A program made the translations under genes and the position numbers. Below, piece after piece: positions 1-8,432 of a stretch of DNA of 64,000 nt. Every line of letters begins with the position of its first letter. The first letter of the stretch is position 1. Source of the stretch: Aequorivita sp. UBA3180 (GTDB lineage: Bacteria > Bacteroidota > Bacteroidia > Flavobacteriales > Flavobacteriaceae); NCBI GenBank assembly GCA_002364215.1, contig DEXQ01000015.1, positions 1 to 64,000 of the forward strand, given 5' to 3'. Under the pieces are notes generated by a model that was not told where the DNA came from, did not search any database, and saw only the letters and a program-made list of their open reading frames with translations.

Positions 1-942
1 ATCGGTAACTGTCATAACCACGGTGTTTGCACCGGTCATTGAGCAATCAAATGAGGAAACATCAAGGCTCATTGAGGCAATGCCGCAGTTGTCGGTAGAA
101 CCGTTGTCAACATCTGCAGCGGTAATGGTAGCCATTCCGGTAACAGGGTCAAGATCTACGGTAATATCCTGGCAAACCGCCACTGGCAGCTCGTTGTCTA
201 TTACGGTTACGGTAAAGTCGCAAGTAGAGGTGTTTCCGTCGCTGTCGGTAACCGAAAGGGTTACGGTAGTCACGCCAACAGGGAAGGTACTTCCGCTCGG
301 GTGCGTAGAAACGATGTTTGCGGTTAGATCACCATCCTCGGTATCAATGGCAAGGGCCGAATAGTTGGCCACGGCGCCACAGGTTCCCGGAACGTTGTTC
401 GCCGTAATGTCTGCAGGACACACGATAACTGGCGGGTCGCCGGTAACATTTGAAACATTTACGGTATAGTCTTCTACTTCTCCAAAAGTAGCTGTTCTAC
501 ATGGGTTTGGCGTAGAGTTACCCCAATCTACCATTACACGCATACGTGTAGTACCTATTGCAGCACCTCCAGGAACAGTTATGTTCATCGTGTGTGGCCC
601 AGCACTTGATGTACTAGTAGCTAAGGTATAAACCTCCCCAGCATCATTCAATATACCATTTTGATTCCAGTCAATAAAAGCATAGATATAATCACTGCTG
701 TCTGGATCAATAGTAACAGACATTGTGTTTGAACCACCTGGGTTTACCGTAGCAACCATAGCGGTATAATCATTGCTCGGACCACTACCTGCGGTAGTAT
801 TATTTATCCCAGCATAATTTACATTAGTAACAAACTCCCAAGTTTGATTTGAGAACGTACTAACGCAGTACTGCGCATTGACCTGCCAACTGAATGTGGA
901 AAGAATCAATGCCGATAAAATTAAAAATGTAATTTTTCTCAT
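1..942 (-). CDS. Secreted GEVED/HYR-domain protein, C-terminus cut off by the window edge
   Basis: Only the first 314 codons lie in the window and the frame is open to base 1. The N-terminus is a signal peptide (MRKITFLILSALI, then an AQ cleavage-like site). A GEVED-type domain follows, recognisable by GEVEDYTVNV near residues 150-160, and then at least two HYR-like immunoglobulin-fold repeats with the usual VTVTDSDGNTSTC pattern. Such proteins are normally exported and displayed by T9SS; the sorting domain would lie beyond the window. The role is probably extracellular adhesion or structure, but no catalytic domain is visible. The ATG at 942 is preceded by a good Bacteroidota promoter. Confidence 0.85.
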   Translation of the reverse strand, partial: MRKITFLILSALILSTFSWQVNAQYCVSTFSNQTWEFVTNVNYAGINNTTAGSGPSNDYTAMVATVNPGGSNTMSVTIDPDSSDYIYAFIDWNQNGILNDAGEVYTLATSTSSAGPHTMNITVPGGAAIGTTRMRVMVDWGNSTPNPCRTATFGEVEDYTVNVSNVTGDPPVIVCPADITANNVPGTCGAVANYSALAIDTEDGDLTANIVSTHPSGSTFPVGVTTVTLSVTDSDGNTSTCDFTVTVIDNELPVAVCQDITVDLDPVTGMATITAADVDNGSTDNCGIASMSLDVSSFDCSMTGANTVVMTVTD

Positions 943-960
943 AAATTGATAATTTAAATT

Positions 961-991
961 AAAAGTTAAAATGTCGTTAAAAGTACTCAAA
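961..991 (-). promoter_or_regulatory. Bacteroidota-type promoter for the GEVED/HYR gene
   Basis: On the minus strand TTTG (988-991) is followed after 19 bases by TAACTTTT (961-968), 7 of 8 matches to the -7 consensus TAnnTTTG. The predicted start of transcription would leave a 5' leader of roughly 10-15 bases before the ATG at 942. Confidence 0.6.
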
Positions 992-1244
992 TTTGTAATA
1001 AGCGCCAAATAATATTAAGACCGAAATTTTTAAATTTTAAATAAATCTAAAAATGTGTTCACCCCGCTTATAAGTGCCTGCAAGCAAGTTTAATACATTA
1101 AAATCACTTTAAAAAAACCACAGCTTATATGTTATATTAGGAAGAAATTCTCAACTGTTTTCAAATTTTGAATTTAAACTATTAGTATATTTTAAGAATA
1201 TACCCTTAAAAAGAAATAAAAATCTATTTAATACGGACATTTTT
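992..1244. other. AT-rich spacer without a gene
   Basis: The gap from 943 to 1244 is very AT-rich. Apart from the promoter at 961-991 I see no credible open frame, RNA or hairpin with a T-run. It lies downstream of the UDG-like gene and upstream of the GEVED/HYR gene. Confidence 0.5.
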
Positions 1245-1904
1245 TTAGAAAAAAGGTCGATACTGCTCCACCCGAAAATCTATGGTAGTTTTCTCAGGAA
1301 ATTTTTCCTTCATCTTTTTATAGGCAGTCAGACTTCCTACAGCTCTGTTTGCTGCTCCCGACGGCGCTATCAATGAAACCGTTTTTACAGTTCTCCCGCT
1401 GTCTGGCAGTTGGAATGTATGGATTCGTGGAACTTTATTTGAAACCAATTTCAGGGAAATATTGTACTCTTTCAATTTTCTTCGGAAGAAATATTCCGGG
1501 CCGTTTTTGCTATTTCCGCCCGTGAAAAGCAAAGTATCAATCTTTTGATTTTGCTGGAGAATGGCAACCAAATCACGAAGTTCTACCTCCATCATCCCAA
1601 TATCGGATGCATCTACTTTCCCCCGCTTTGCGGAAGCAACCATGTCGCAAATACCGATACCTCTTTTTTTGAGAAAAAACTCACGTTGCGCGATGGCCTG
1701 GGCAGTAGTTTCAAATTTTAAATCCAGGCCGAATATCTTATCCAAAATTGGCCACAGCTGTCCGTCGCGACTGCCATAGCAAAAATCCACATCACCTTCC
1801 TTTAATTCTCCAGTTGTAAAACGCGGAGGCGGCAGGGTTCCTACAATAAGCTTAGTGGCGTTTTCGGGAATAAAAGGTGGGTATGGATGTTTGTGGTGGA
1901 ACAA
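1245..1904 (-). CDS. Uracil-DNA glycosylase-superfamily protein (divergent)
   Basis: This 219-aa soluble protein looks like a member of the uracil-DNA glycosylase superfamily (the Mug/UDG-like fold). A first motif LIVGTLPPPRF sits near residues 19-29 where Mug has GINPG, and a second motif LIAPSGAANRA sits near residues 178-188 where UDGs have a Ser/Pro-rich DNA-intercalating loop. The catalytic Asn/Asp expected in motif 1 appears replaced by Leu, so the base-excision chemistry cannot be assumed. It lies 62 bases downstream of yaaA on the same strand, which suggests co-transcription and a role in DNA-damage or oxidative-stress handling. Family assignment is fairly firm; substrate is unknown. 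Confidence 0.7.
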   Translation of the reverse strand: MFHHKHPYPPFIPENATKLIVGTLPPPRFTTGELKEGDVDFCYGSRDGQLWPILDKIFGLDLKFETTAQAIAQREFFLKKRGIGICDMVASAKRGKVDASDIGMMEVELRDLVAILQQNQKIDTLLFTGGNSKNGPEYFFRRKLKEYNISLKLVSNKVPRIHTFQLPDSGRTVKTVSLIAPSGAANRAVGSLTAYKKMKEKFPEKTTIDFRVEQYRPFF

Positions 1905-1966
1905 AATGATTAACGATTGTTGATTTTTGATTGTTGTTTTTGAACTGTAAACTTTGAGTTTTAAAC
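1905..1966. repeat. Low-complexity intergenic words (GATTGTTGATT type)
   Basis: The gap between yaaA and the UDG-like gene is built from repeated short words such as GATTAACGATTGTTGATT and TTGATTGTTG. The same words recur at 48024-48060 between rpoA and rplQ, so this is a dispersed intergenic sequence rather than chance composition. Confidence 0.5.
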
Positions 1967-2728
1967 TTACCTTATAAAAACAGGCTCATGCTCCTTCTCT
2001 GTATATTGTTCACTAAATCCATATCCATCATAATCAAAGGCCTTTAATTCCTCTAATGTTTTCACATTTTTATCAATAGCAAAACGGGCCATACTGCCAC
2101 GTGCTTTTTTTGCGAAGAAGGAAATAATTTTCAGTTTTCCATTTTTGAAATCCTTAAAAACAGGGGAAATAACGGGAACTTTCAATTTCTTTTCATCAAT
2201 GGCATTGAAATATTCAACGCTGGCGAGATTGAGGAAAAGTTCCCCGTCTTCCAATTCGTTGTTCAAAGTTTCGGTAAGTGTTTTTTTCCAAAAGGAGTGC
2301 AGGTCCTTTTTTCGGTTTACAGGCAGTTTGGTGCCCATCTCCAAACGGTAAGGCTGAATTAAATCCAGCGGACGCAACATTCCGTACATCCCCGAAAGGA
2401 TCCGTAGCGAATCCTGCAACATATCAATCTTTTCCGAAGGAATTGTGTAGGCGTCCAAACCTGTGTAAACATCGCCAGCAAAGGCATAGACTGCCGGGCG
2501 AGCGTTTTGTTTTGTGAAAGGCGTATTGAATTCCTTATATCGGTGGTAATTGAGGTCGGCAAGTTTGTCGCTGATGTCCATCAACTTGCCAATTGCCTTT
2601 TTGCTTTTGCGTTCCAACTTATTGTTTATCATTTCGGCTTCCTCCAAAAACTTGGGCTGTGTGGCGCGGGCAGTGGGAAGTTTTGATTCAAAATCCAGCG
2701 TTTTGGCCGGGGAGATTACTATTTTCAT
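1967..2728 (-). CDS. yaaA: Peroxide stress protein YaaA (DUF328)
   Basis: The 253-aa protein matches the YaaA/DUF328 family along its full usual length. It begins with the family signature MKIVISPAKTLDF and contains the conserved MYGMLRPLDLIQPYRLEM block near residue 115-132 and a C-terminal FDYDGYGF segment. In E. coli YaaA is induced by hydrogen peroxide and limits iron-driven DNA and protein damage; it can bind DNA. The downstream neighbour on the same strand is a UDG-superfamily protein, in keeping with a damage-response unit. A -7 element (TATTTTTG) stands 16 bases upstream of the ATG. Confidence 0.92.
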   Translation of the reverse strand: MKIVISPAKTLDFESKLPTARATQPKFLEEAEMINNKLERKSKKAIGKLMDISDKLADLNYHRYKEFNTPFTKQNARPAVYAFAGDVYTGLDAYTIPSEKIDMLQDSLRILSGMYGMLRPLDLIQPYRLEMGTKLPVNRKKDLHSFWKKTLTETLNNELEDGELFLNLASVEYFNAIDEKKLKVPVISPVFKDFKNGKLKIISFFAKKARGSMARFAIDKNVKTLEELKAFDYDGYGFSEQYTEKEHEPVFIR

Positions 2729-2743
2729 TCAATTCATTTTCTT

Positions 2744-2751
2744 CAAAAATA
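2744..2751 (-). promoter_or_regulatory. -7 promoter element of yaaA
   Basis: The minus strand reads TATTTTTG, a full match to TAnnTTTG. No TTTG is seen at the expected -33 distance, so only the -7 half is supported. Confidence 0.4.
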
Positions 2752-2837
2752 ACGAAAACAATTTTGAATTCTGAATTCGGGATTCGTTGATTTGTGATTC
2801 GGAATTCTTACTTCGTATTTCTAATTTCTACTTTCGC

Positions 2838-2870
2838 AATTCGTCGCTCGTAATTCGTCGCTCGTAATTC
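2838..2870. repeat. 14-bp tandem repeat upstream of yaaA
   Basis: AATTCGTCGCTCGT occurs twice in tandem (2838-2851, 2852-2865) followed by AATTC. The preceding 70 bases contain looser versions (ATTCGGGATTCG, GATTCGGAATTC). The gap lies between yaaA and the downstream end of the lipoprotein gene. Confidence 0.7.
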
Positions 2871-2875
2871 ATATT

Positions 2876-3415
2876 TCACTCAATCCTTCTCCCCTGTGTT
2901 GTAAAACTCAATCCCTGCGAACCCCGCAGCGAAGTCATAACTGCTTCAAAAATGGGTTCGGGAGTTGTTGCTTTTGTAGTCCATTCAAAAATAAAATTGG
3001 CGCCACTGCCTCCGTGCTCATCCGTTTCGTCTATAACAATTTCAACGGTTTCCACAGGTTTAAGTTGAATTGGCTTTTCAAAATAGCTACGTATCAATTC
3101 TCCTTTGGTATTGTAGTAATCTGCTTTTGAAATATAAATTGTATCGCTATCGCTTACATTTCTGAGGCTGACCATTGCAGTGAGATTTTGCGATTTTTCC
3201 AAAGTAAAACTATAAATATGCGAATAGATACTCAAATAGGTTTTTCCATTTTGCAGCGAATCCTTCAGTAGCCCCAATACTTCGGGGTCTGCATAATGGT
3301 CTTCCCAATGGTTTGGGTTAAAAGAGCTTATTTCCTTGGGGTCATCACAGCCCACAAGCATTCCGAAAAAAAATAGAACGACCGTTATTTGTGTTATTTT
3401 AAAAAGGATTCCCAT
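2876..3415 (-). CDS. Hypothetical lipoprotein
   Basis: This 179-aa protein is not recognised. It starts with a hydrophobic segment ending in a lipobox-like LVGC at residues 20-23, so it is probably a lipid-anchored periplasmic or surface protein. The rest is soluble with alternating beta-strand-like stretches (TLEKSQNLTAMVSLRNVSDS) resembling small immunoglobulin-like lipoprotein domains. It starts 20 bases after the stop of the esterase gene on the same strand, so the two are probably one transcript. No catalytic motif is visible. Confidence 0.65.
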   Translation of the reverse strand: MGILFKITQITVVLFFFGMLVGCDDPKEISSFNPNHWEDHYADPEVLGLLKDSLQNGKTYLSIYSHIYSFTLEKSQNLTAMVSLRNVSDSDTIYISKADYYNTKGELIRSYFEKPIQLKPVETVEIVIDETDEHGGSGANFIFEWTTKATTPEPIFEAVMTSLRGSQGLSFTTQGRRIE

Positions 3416-3435
3416 TGTGTTTAATTCTTATAAAA

Positions 3436-4677
3436 TTACGGCTTTTTATTGATTTCGGCTTTTGTTTCAAGCAGTTCGTTAATTTGCCACTGTCTTGCCT
3501 GTTGTTTGTTTGCCAAACCTAAAGCTTTATCAATGGTCTCGTTTGCTTCGGTAGTATTGCCGTTTGCCATTTTAATCCGCGCCAAAACATCGTAGCTGTC
3601 AAAATTGTTTGGATTGATAGCCAAGGCATCTTTCAAAAGCTGTTCAGCTTCTGCGTAATCTTTACTGTCCACAAGCTTTCCGGCCCTATACGTATTAAAA
3701 AGAACCAACGCATTTGGGTTCAGTTCCTTTAAAACAGCTTGCACTTTTGCACGTTCCTTTTCATTCTTTTGAAGCATATAATGGGTATTACCAACAATGG
3801 TATATGGAATATTGAAAATGCTGCCGTATTGTTTTTCAACTTCGGAATAATGGTTTTTTAAAGCTTCCGCAGAGCCGAAATACTCTTCCTTTACATACCA
3901 TTTTTTGAAAATATCGCCCAGTGCCCATTTATAGGTGGGAAGCCCAACAGAGTTGTGGATTTCATTTGGAAACTCTTGAAAATGTATGTTTTTCTCCATC
4001 ATATTTTTAGGAATCCTTTTGATGAATTCATCCACGCCCATCCCCTGTTCGTTGGCGAGTGAAATATACACACTAGCCGAAGTGCTTTTGGTTTTGCCCC
4101 ACGTATTTTCCATTACATCTTCCATCGCATTTTTGCCCCACCAAAGCGCGGGACTTATGGCTATATAATCATTGAAAAGTTCGGGATGGTTTATTGCCGT
4201 ATTGATAACGAAAATACCGCCCACGGAATGGCCACCAAGAATTTTATAATCGGCTGCTTTATAGTTTTTGTTTACATACGGAATCAATTCCTTTTCAATA
4301 AAACCTGCCATTTCCTCGGCATTACCGCTATCTTCCACACCCTCTATTTTCGGCTTGCAGTTTTTGCGGTACTCGTTGGTTCCTTTTCCTGAAATTGCCA
4401 CTAATATCATTTCTGGGATAACTTCACTGATTCCACCCTGCAATTCCAAAATCCCAGCAACGTATTGAAAGTTGTAATCGCCATCCAAAATATAAAGCAC
4501 GGGATATTTTTGGTTAACCGCAATATTATATGAAGGAGGAAAATATACAGAAAACTCCCTGTCTTGCCGAAGTATTTCAGAATAAACCTTATCGCGTTTA
4601 CCGATTGAAATTTCCTGTGAAAAACCGCTCTGTAAAACAAAAAACAGAAGGAAAAGAATAAGTAGCCGTTTACCCAT
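3436..4677 (-). CDS. Secreted esterase (alpha/beta hydrolase) with C-terminal TPR region
   Basis: The 413-aa protein has a cleavable signal peptide (cleavage probably after GFS at residue 20), then a putative-esterase (Esterase D/Fes-like, PF00756) domain over about residues 25-265. The nucleophile is Ser151 in GGHSVGG and the likely catalytic His is His241 (NEIHNS). The C-terminal 120 residues form TPR-like helical pairs (for example LLKDALAINPNNFDSYDVLA). Related proteins include siderophore and acyl esterases; the substrate here cannot be told. It is followed after 20 bases by a lipoprotein gene and preceded by a perfect -7 element. Confidence 0.85.
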   Translation of the reverse strand: MGKRLLILFLLFFVLQSGFSQEISIGKRDKVYSEILRQDREFSVYFPPSYNIAVNQKYPVLYILDGDYNFQYVAGILELQGGISEVIPEMILVAISGKGTNEYRKNCKPKIEGVEDSGNAEEMAGFIEKELIPYVNKNYKAADYKILGGHSVGGIFVINTAINHPELFNDYIAISPALWWGKNAMEDVMENTWGKTKSTSASVYISLANEQGMGVDEFIKRIPKNMMEKNIHFQEFPNEIHNSVGLPTYKWALGDIFKKWYVKEEYFGSAEALKNHYSEVEKQYGSIFNIPYTIVGNTHYMLQKNEKERAKVQAVLKELNPNALVLFNTYRAGKLVDSKDYAEAEQLLKDALAINPNNFDSYDVLARIKMANGNTTEANETIDKALGLANKQQARQWQINELLETKAEINKKP

Positions 4678-4712
4678 AATTAAATTTTTAAGTCAGTGAT
4701 TTAAACCATTTT

Positions 4713-4720
4713 CAAAGTTA
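4713..4720 (-). promoter_or_regulatory. -7 promoter element of the esterase gene
   Basis: The minus strand reads TAACTTTG, a full match to TAnnTTTG, placed about 35 bases upstream of the esterase ATG. A -33 TTTG is not obvious. Confidence 0.45.
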
Positions 4721-4807
4721 ACCGAAAATATTTCTTTCACTTAAAATATTTTAATTGCTTTTGCATCACTTTTTGTAGCTTCACGTTTTTTAATTTGAAG
4801 TAAAATT

Positions 4808-5662
4808 TTGAAAACAGCATATTTTCCAAGCTACACGAAAGTAAGCGAAACGCCGGTTACAATCTTTGAAAAACTGCACCCGGAAGTTTTTGACCCGCCT
4901 TTTTTTAATGATGCGGTTTCTATGTTTCGCGCAAAAGATTCCCTTCGGAAAGAACTCGATTTGACTGAGGAAACCATTTCAGAAAACAGAGAATTATTAC
5001 CGCTAAAAGGGTTTGTTTTTCACACTTCCCATTGCGGCTCAACGCTGCTTGCAAATATGTTTAGGACAGCAAAAAAGACAAGAGTTGTTTCCGAAACGGA
5101 GGCTATAAACGGATTGTTGCTATCCGCGATATTTTACAATTTGGAAGAAAAAATACTTTTGAAAAGTTTAAAAATTATAGTTGAACGCTATTTACAGCCG
5201 CTGGACGAAGCCGAACAAGTTGTCTTCAAACTTACATCGTGGAATGTATTCTTTATCGAGCTTTTCCAAAAAGTATTTCCCGAAGTTCCGTGGATTTTTA
5301 TTGACAGAAAAACGGAGGAAGTGGTTGCAAGCCTTTTAAAATCGGGCCGTGGGTTTGTGGAGTGGTTTTATCATCCCACCAATTTGCTGCAAAATTATTT
5401 TTTGGGCCAAGAAAAGCAGTTTGAATCATTGGAATATTATCTATTCGCAATGGTTGAAGCGCATAAAAAAGCCGCAGAAAAATTTCGGTTTGGAAAGAAC
5501 AAATTTTTGGAATACCCTTCGTTTCCCAATAAATTCGAAAGCGAAATTCTACCCTATTTTAATTTAGACTATTCTGAAAAAGAATTGGAGAACGCTGAGG
5601 AAGCTAGAAAATACGATTCAAAAAGTATTTACAAAACCCCTTATTCAAATTTAGGCAGCTGA
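4808..5662 (+). CDS. Sulfotransferase-like protein
   Basis: The 284-aa protein resembles the P-loop sulfotransferase family. The 5'-phosphosulfate (PAPS) loop is visible as FVFHTSHCGSTLLANMF near residues 69-85, and a 3'-phosphate region as DRKTEEVVASLLKSGR near 161-176. The start used is a TTG at 4808; the next in-frame ATG is at residue 39 and would remove N-terminal sequence but not the P-loop. Acceptor unknown. The 3' end overlaps the convergent antiporter gene by 12 bases. Signal peptide and membrane segments are absent, so it should be cytoplasmic. Confidence 0.7.
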   Translation: MKTAYFPSYTKVSETPVTIFEKLHPEVFDPPFFNDAVSMFRAKDSLRKELDLTEETISENRELLPLKGFVFHTSHCGSTLLANMFRTAKKTRVVSETEAINGLLLSAIFYNLEEKILLKSLKIIVERYLQPLDEAEQVVFKLTSWNVFFIELFQKVFPEVPWIFIDRKTEEVVASLLKSGRGFVEWFYHPTNLLQNYFLGQEKQFESLEYYLFAMVEAHKKAAEKFRFGKNKFLEYPSFPNKFESEILPYFNLDYSEKELENAEEARKYDSKSIYKTPYSNLGS

Positions 5663-7129
5663 AAATTCTTGGATATTCAATGCCTTAAACACTTTTTTGA
5701 TTCCCTTTTTTGTTTCGGAAAGCACGATGAGCACATCATCTGCATTAATGACGGTGTTTCCGTTGGGCGTAATATATTTGTCGTCTCTTTTTATCATTGC
5801 AATAATTGCGGTTTTGGGGAATTCAATATCGACAATTTTTTTACCTACTATCTTGTTCCCGTTAGCAATACCAATTTCCCGCATTTCAGTTTTTGGATGT
5901 TCCTCAAGAAATTTTTCAGAGGGAGATATTTTTTTCTCTTCACTGGGAATACTCACCCTTAACCATTTCGCGACTACCGAAAGCGTAGTCCCCTGAATTA
6001 AAATGGAGGTTAGCGAAATAAAAAATACAATATTAAAAATCATATTCGCTTTATCGATTCCCGCCAATAACGGATAGGTTGCAAACACAATCGGCACTGC
6101 CCCGCGTAAACCCACCCAGGAAATATAGAAACGCCTTCGAAGTTTCATTTTAAAGGGAATCAAACTTATAAAAACCGCTACGGGACGTGCCACAAAGATC
6201 AAAAACAACGATACTAAGAGTCCGATACCAATCACAGGAACAATCTGCGATGGAAATACCAAAAGCCCCAACGTCAAGAAAAGTACAATCTGCATCAACC
6301 ACGCCAACCCATCATACATTTTAAGAATGGTTTTTTTGTGGATTAAGTACTGGTTTCCCAAAAAGACCGCACAAATATAAATGGCCAAAAAACCGTTGCC
6401 GCCCACAAAATCGGTTACGGAAAAGGTTATAAACATTAGTGCAATAACGAGCACGGGATACAAACCCTCAAAATCCAAGTTGATTTTATTGATTATAATC
6501 TTGCTCAACTTTCCAAAGCCAAACCCAGCTATGGTTCCTATAATCATTTGTTGAAAAAACAATGGAATCATAGACACCAATCCTTTATCCTGATTGATTA
6601 CCAAACCTAAAAAAGCGATTGTTAGCACATAGGCCATGGGGTCGTTACTTCCACTTTCCATTTCCAGGGTGGGACGCAAATTGGTTCGAAGTGCAAGATT
6701 TTTGGAACGCAGAATGGAAAAAACTGCAGCAGCATCTGTTGACGATACTATACTTCCCAAAAGCAAACTTTCATAAATGGTAAAATCGGTAACGTAATAA
6801 ACAAAGGTTCCCAAGCCAACAGCGGTAAGCAAAACCCCCAAAGTTGAAAGTGCAAAACCTTCTTTCATAATTGGTTTTACAGCTTTCCAATCGGTGTCCA
6901 GCCCCCCTGAAAAAAGAATAAAGTTCAATGAAATTATACCAACTAGCTGCGCGATTTGCGGATTGTCAAAACTGATGCCACCTATGCCATCTTCACCGGC
7001 AAGCATCCCTATTCCCAAGAAAAGTACTAAGGTGGGTACACCAAATTTATAAGAAGTTTTACCCGCTATTATACTTATAAAGAGCAGTAATGACCCAACA
7101 AGCAAAATGTTTTCAATGGTTAAATCCAA
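5651..7129 (-). CDS. K+/H+ antiporter, CPA1 family, with TrkA-C domain
   Basis: The 492-aa membrane protein has about 12-13 hydrophobic segments over residues 5-385, then a cytoplasmic TrkA-C (RCK-C) domain around 410-485 (MREIGIANGNKIVGKKIVD). The core shows the cation/proton antiporter signatures SSTDAAAVFSIL and SGSNDPMAYVLT with the Asn-Asp pair at 162-163 typical of electroneutral CPA1 exchangers. Architecture and length match NhaP2/CvrA K+/H+ antiporters involved in K+ and volume control; the ligand-sensing TrkA-C domain suggests nucleotide or ion gating. It converges on the sulfotransferase-like gene. Confidence 0.88.
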   Translation of the reverse strand: MDLTIENILLVGSLLLFISIIAGKTSYKFGVPTLVLFLGIGMLAGEDGIGGISFDNPQIAQLVGIISLNFILFSGGLDTDWKAVKPIMKEGFALSTLGVLLTAVGLGTFVYYVTDFTIYESLLLGSIVSSTDAAAVFSILRSKNLALRTNLRPTLEMESGSNDPMAYVLTIAFLGLVINQDKGLVSMIPLFFQQMIIGTIAGFGFGKLSKIIINKINLDFEGLYPVLVIALMFITFSVTDFVGGNGFLAIYICAVFLGNQYLIHKKTILKMYDGLAWLMQIVLFLTLGLLVFPSQIVPVIGIGLLVSLFLIFVARPVAVFISLIPFKMKLRRRFYISWVGLRGAVPIVFATYPLLAGIDKANMIFNIVFFISLTSILIQGTTLSVVAKWLRVSIPSEEKKISPSEKFLEEHPKTEMREIGIANGNKIVGKKIVDIEFPKTAIIAMIKRDDKYITPNGNTVINADDVLIVLSETKKGIKKVFKALNIQEFSAA

Positions 7130-7259
7130 TAACTTTTAGTTTAAGGTTTCATATTTCAGCAAAATACGAATTTAAACTTTCAAAAAAATATTGGATTCTA
7201 TTTTTAAGGCATGAAAAAACATCTCTCCGGAATGGTATCGACATATTCACAAATAAACT

Positions 7260-7267
7260 TAATTTTG
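7260..7267 (+). promoter_or_regulatory. -7 element that decides the start of the HipA-like gene
   Basis: TAATTTTG is a full match to TAnnTTTG and ends only 6 bases before the ATG at 7274. Transcription from it would begin at or next to that ATG, giving a nearly leaderless mRNA and excluding the upstream ATG at 7211. No clear -33 TTTG. Confidence 0.45.
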
Positions 7268-7273
7268 CAGGCA

Positions 7274-8071
7274 ATGGCAACCGACAAATTAGAGCTCCGC
7301 ACCGTAAACGTTACACGTTACATCACCCCTTTGCGTGAAGGCGGTTCGCTGCCAGCCCTGGCCGAAGCGGATGATGATTTTAAATATGTTTTGAAGTTTC
7401 GCGGCGCGGGACACGGCATAAAAGCTTTGATTGCCGAACTATTGGGTGGTGAAATCGCACGAACTTTAGGCTTAAAAATTCCCGAACTTGTTTTCGCAAA
7501 TTTAGACGAAGCTTTTGGCAGAAGTGAAGGCGACGAGGAAATACAGGATCTATTAAAAGGCAGCCGCGGACTAAACCTGGCCTTGCATTTTCTTTCTGGG
7601 GCGCTCACATTTGACCCCGTAGTTACCCAAGTTGATGAAACTTTGGCTTCCAAAATTGTATGGTTGGATGCTTTTATAACAAACATAGATCGCACAGTTA
7701 AAAATACCAATATGCTCATTTGGCATAAGGAACTTTGGCTCATTGACCACGGCGCCACCTTTTATTTTCATCATTCATGGGGCGATTGGCAAAAAGCGGC
7801 TGTTACGTCATTTCCTTATATTAAAGATCACGTGCTTTTGCCACAAGCTTCCTTAATTGAAGAAATTAATGAAGAAATGATTGCCCTTTTGCCAGATAAA
7901 AAACTTCGGGAAATAACTGATGTTATTCCCGCAGATTGGCTAGATTGGGAAGGTATTGAAATGCCTTCGGAAGAAATCAGGAAAGTATATTACCAGTTTT
8001 TGGTAATGAGAAGAGACAATGCAAACAACTTTGTAAAACAAATTCAGGATGCCCGGGAAACACTTGTATGA
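7274..8071 (+). CDS. HipA-like kinase (HipA_2 family)
   Basis: The 265-aa product fits the short HipA-like kinase family found beside DUF3037. It has a Lys-containing strand YVLKFRGAGHG (Lys41), a catalytic-loop pattern NIDRTVKNTNML (Asp139, Asn146) and a DHG metal-binding triad (Asp158) equivalent to DFG. It lacks the N-terminal domain of classical HipA toxins and no HipB-like partner is adjacent. An in-frame ATG at 7211 exists, but the conserved start LRTVNVTRYITPL and the -7 element favour 7274. The last 23 bases overlap the DUF3037 gene in another frame, implying coupled translation. Probably a protein or small-molecule kinase; substrate unknown. Confidence 0.8.
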   Translation: MATDKLELRTVNVTRYITPLREGGSLPALAEADDDFKYVLKFRGAGHGIKALIAELLGGEIARTLGLKIPELVFANLDEAFGRSEGDEEIQDLLKGSRGLNLALHFLSGALTFDPVVTQVDETLASKIVWLDAFITNIDRTVKNTNMLIWHKELWLIDHGATFYFHHSWGDWQKAAVTSFPYIKDHVLLPQASLIEEINEEMIALLPDKKLREITDVIPADWLDWEGIEMPSEEIRKVYYQFLVMRRDNANNFVKQIQDARETLV

Positions 8072-8432
8072 ATATGCGGTAATACGTTTGGTGCCCCGCG
8101 TGGAACGCGAGGAATTCCTGAATGTTGGGATAATTCTTTTCTGCAAAGGAGCCAACTATTTGAATTGCAAACACCAAATTGACACCGAAAAGCTAAAACT
8201 CTTTTCCTGCGACCTGGAAGTTGAAGAAATAGAAAACAATTTAAAGGCTTTTGAAAAAATATGTTCCGGCTCCAAAGACGGCGGCCCTGTGGCACAATGG
8301 GAAATTCCGGATAGATTTAGATGGCTTACCGCGCAGCGCAGTTCTTCCCTACAAACTTCACGTCCGCACAACGGCTTCAGTAATGATTTGGATACTACTT
8401 TGGAACGTCTTTTTGGAGAATTGGTGCTATAA
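8049..8432 (+). CDS. DUF3037 protein
   Basis: This 127-aa cytoplasmic protein matches the DUF3037 family, seen in YEYAVIRLVPRVEREEFLNVG near the start and the tryptophan-containing middle. Its function is unknown. Genes of this family are habitually found directly after HipA-like kinases, as here, where the two reading frames overlap by 23 bases; the arrangement suggests a complex or a kinase-substrate pair. It ends 6 bases inside the convergent PH-domain gene. The start at 8049 gives the family's usual N-terminus. Confidence 0.8.
   Translation: MPGKHLYEYAVIRLVPRVEREEFLNVGIILFCKGANYLNCKHQIDTEKLKLFSCDLEVEEIENNLKAFEKICSGSKDGGPVAQWEIPDRFRWLTAQRSSSLQTSRPHNGFSNDLDTTLERLFGELVL

Noticed and set aside
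7318..7758. 146-codon open frame on the minus strand
   Set aside because: Antisense to the HipA-like kinase, whose motifs are clear.
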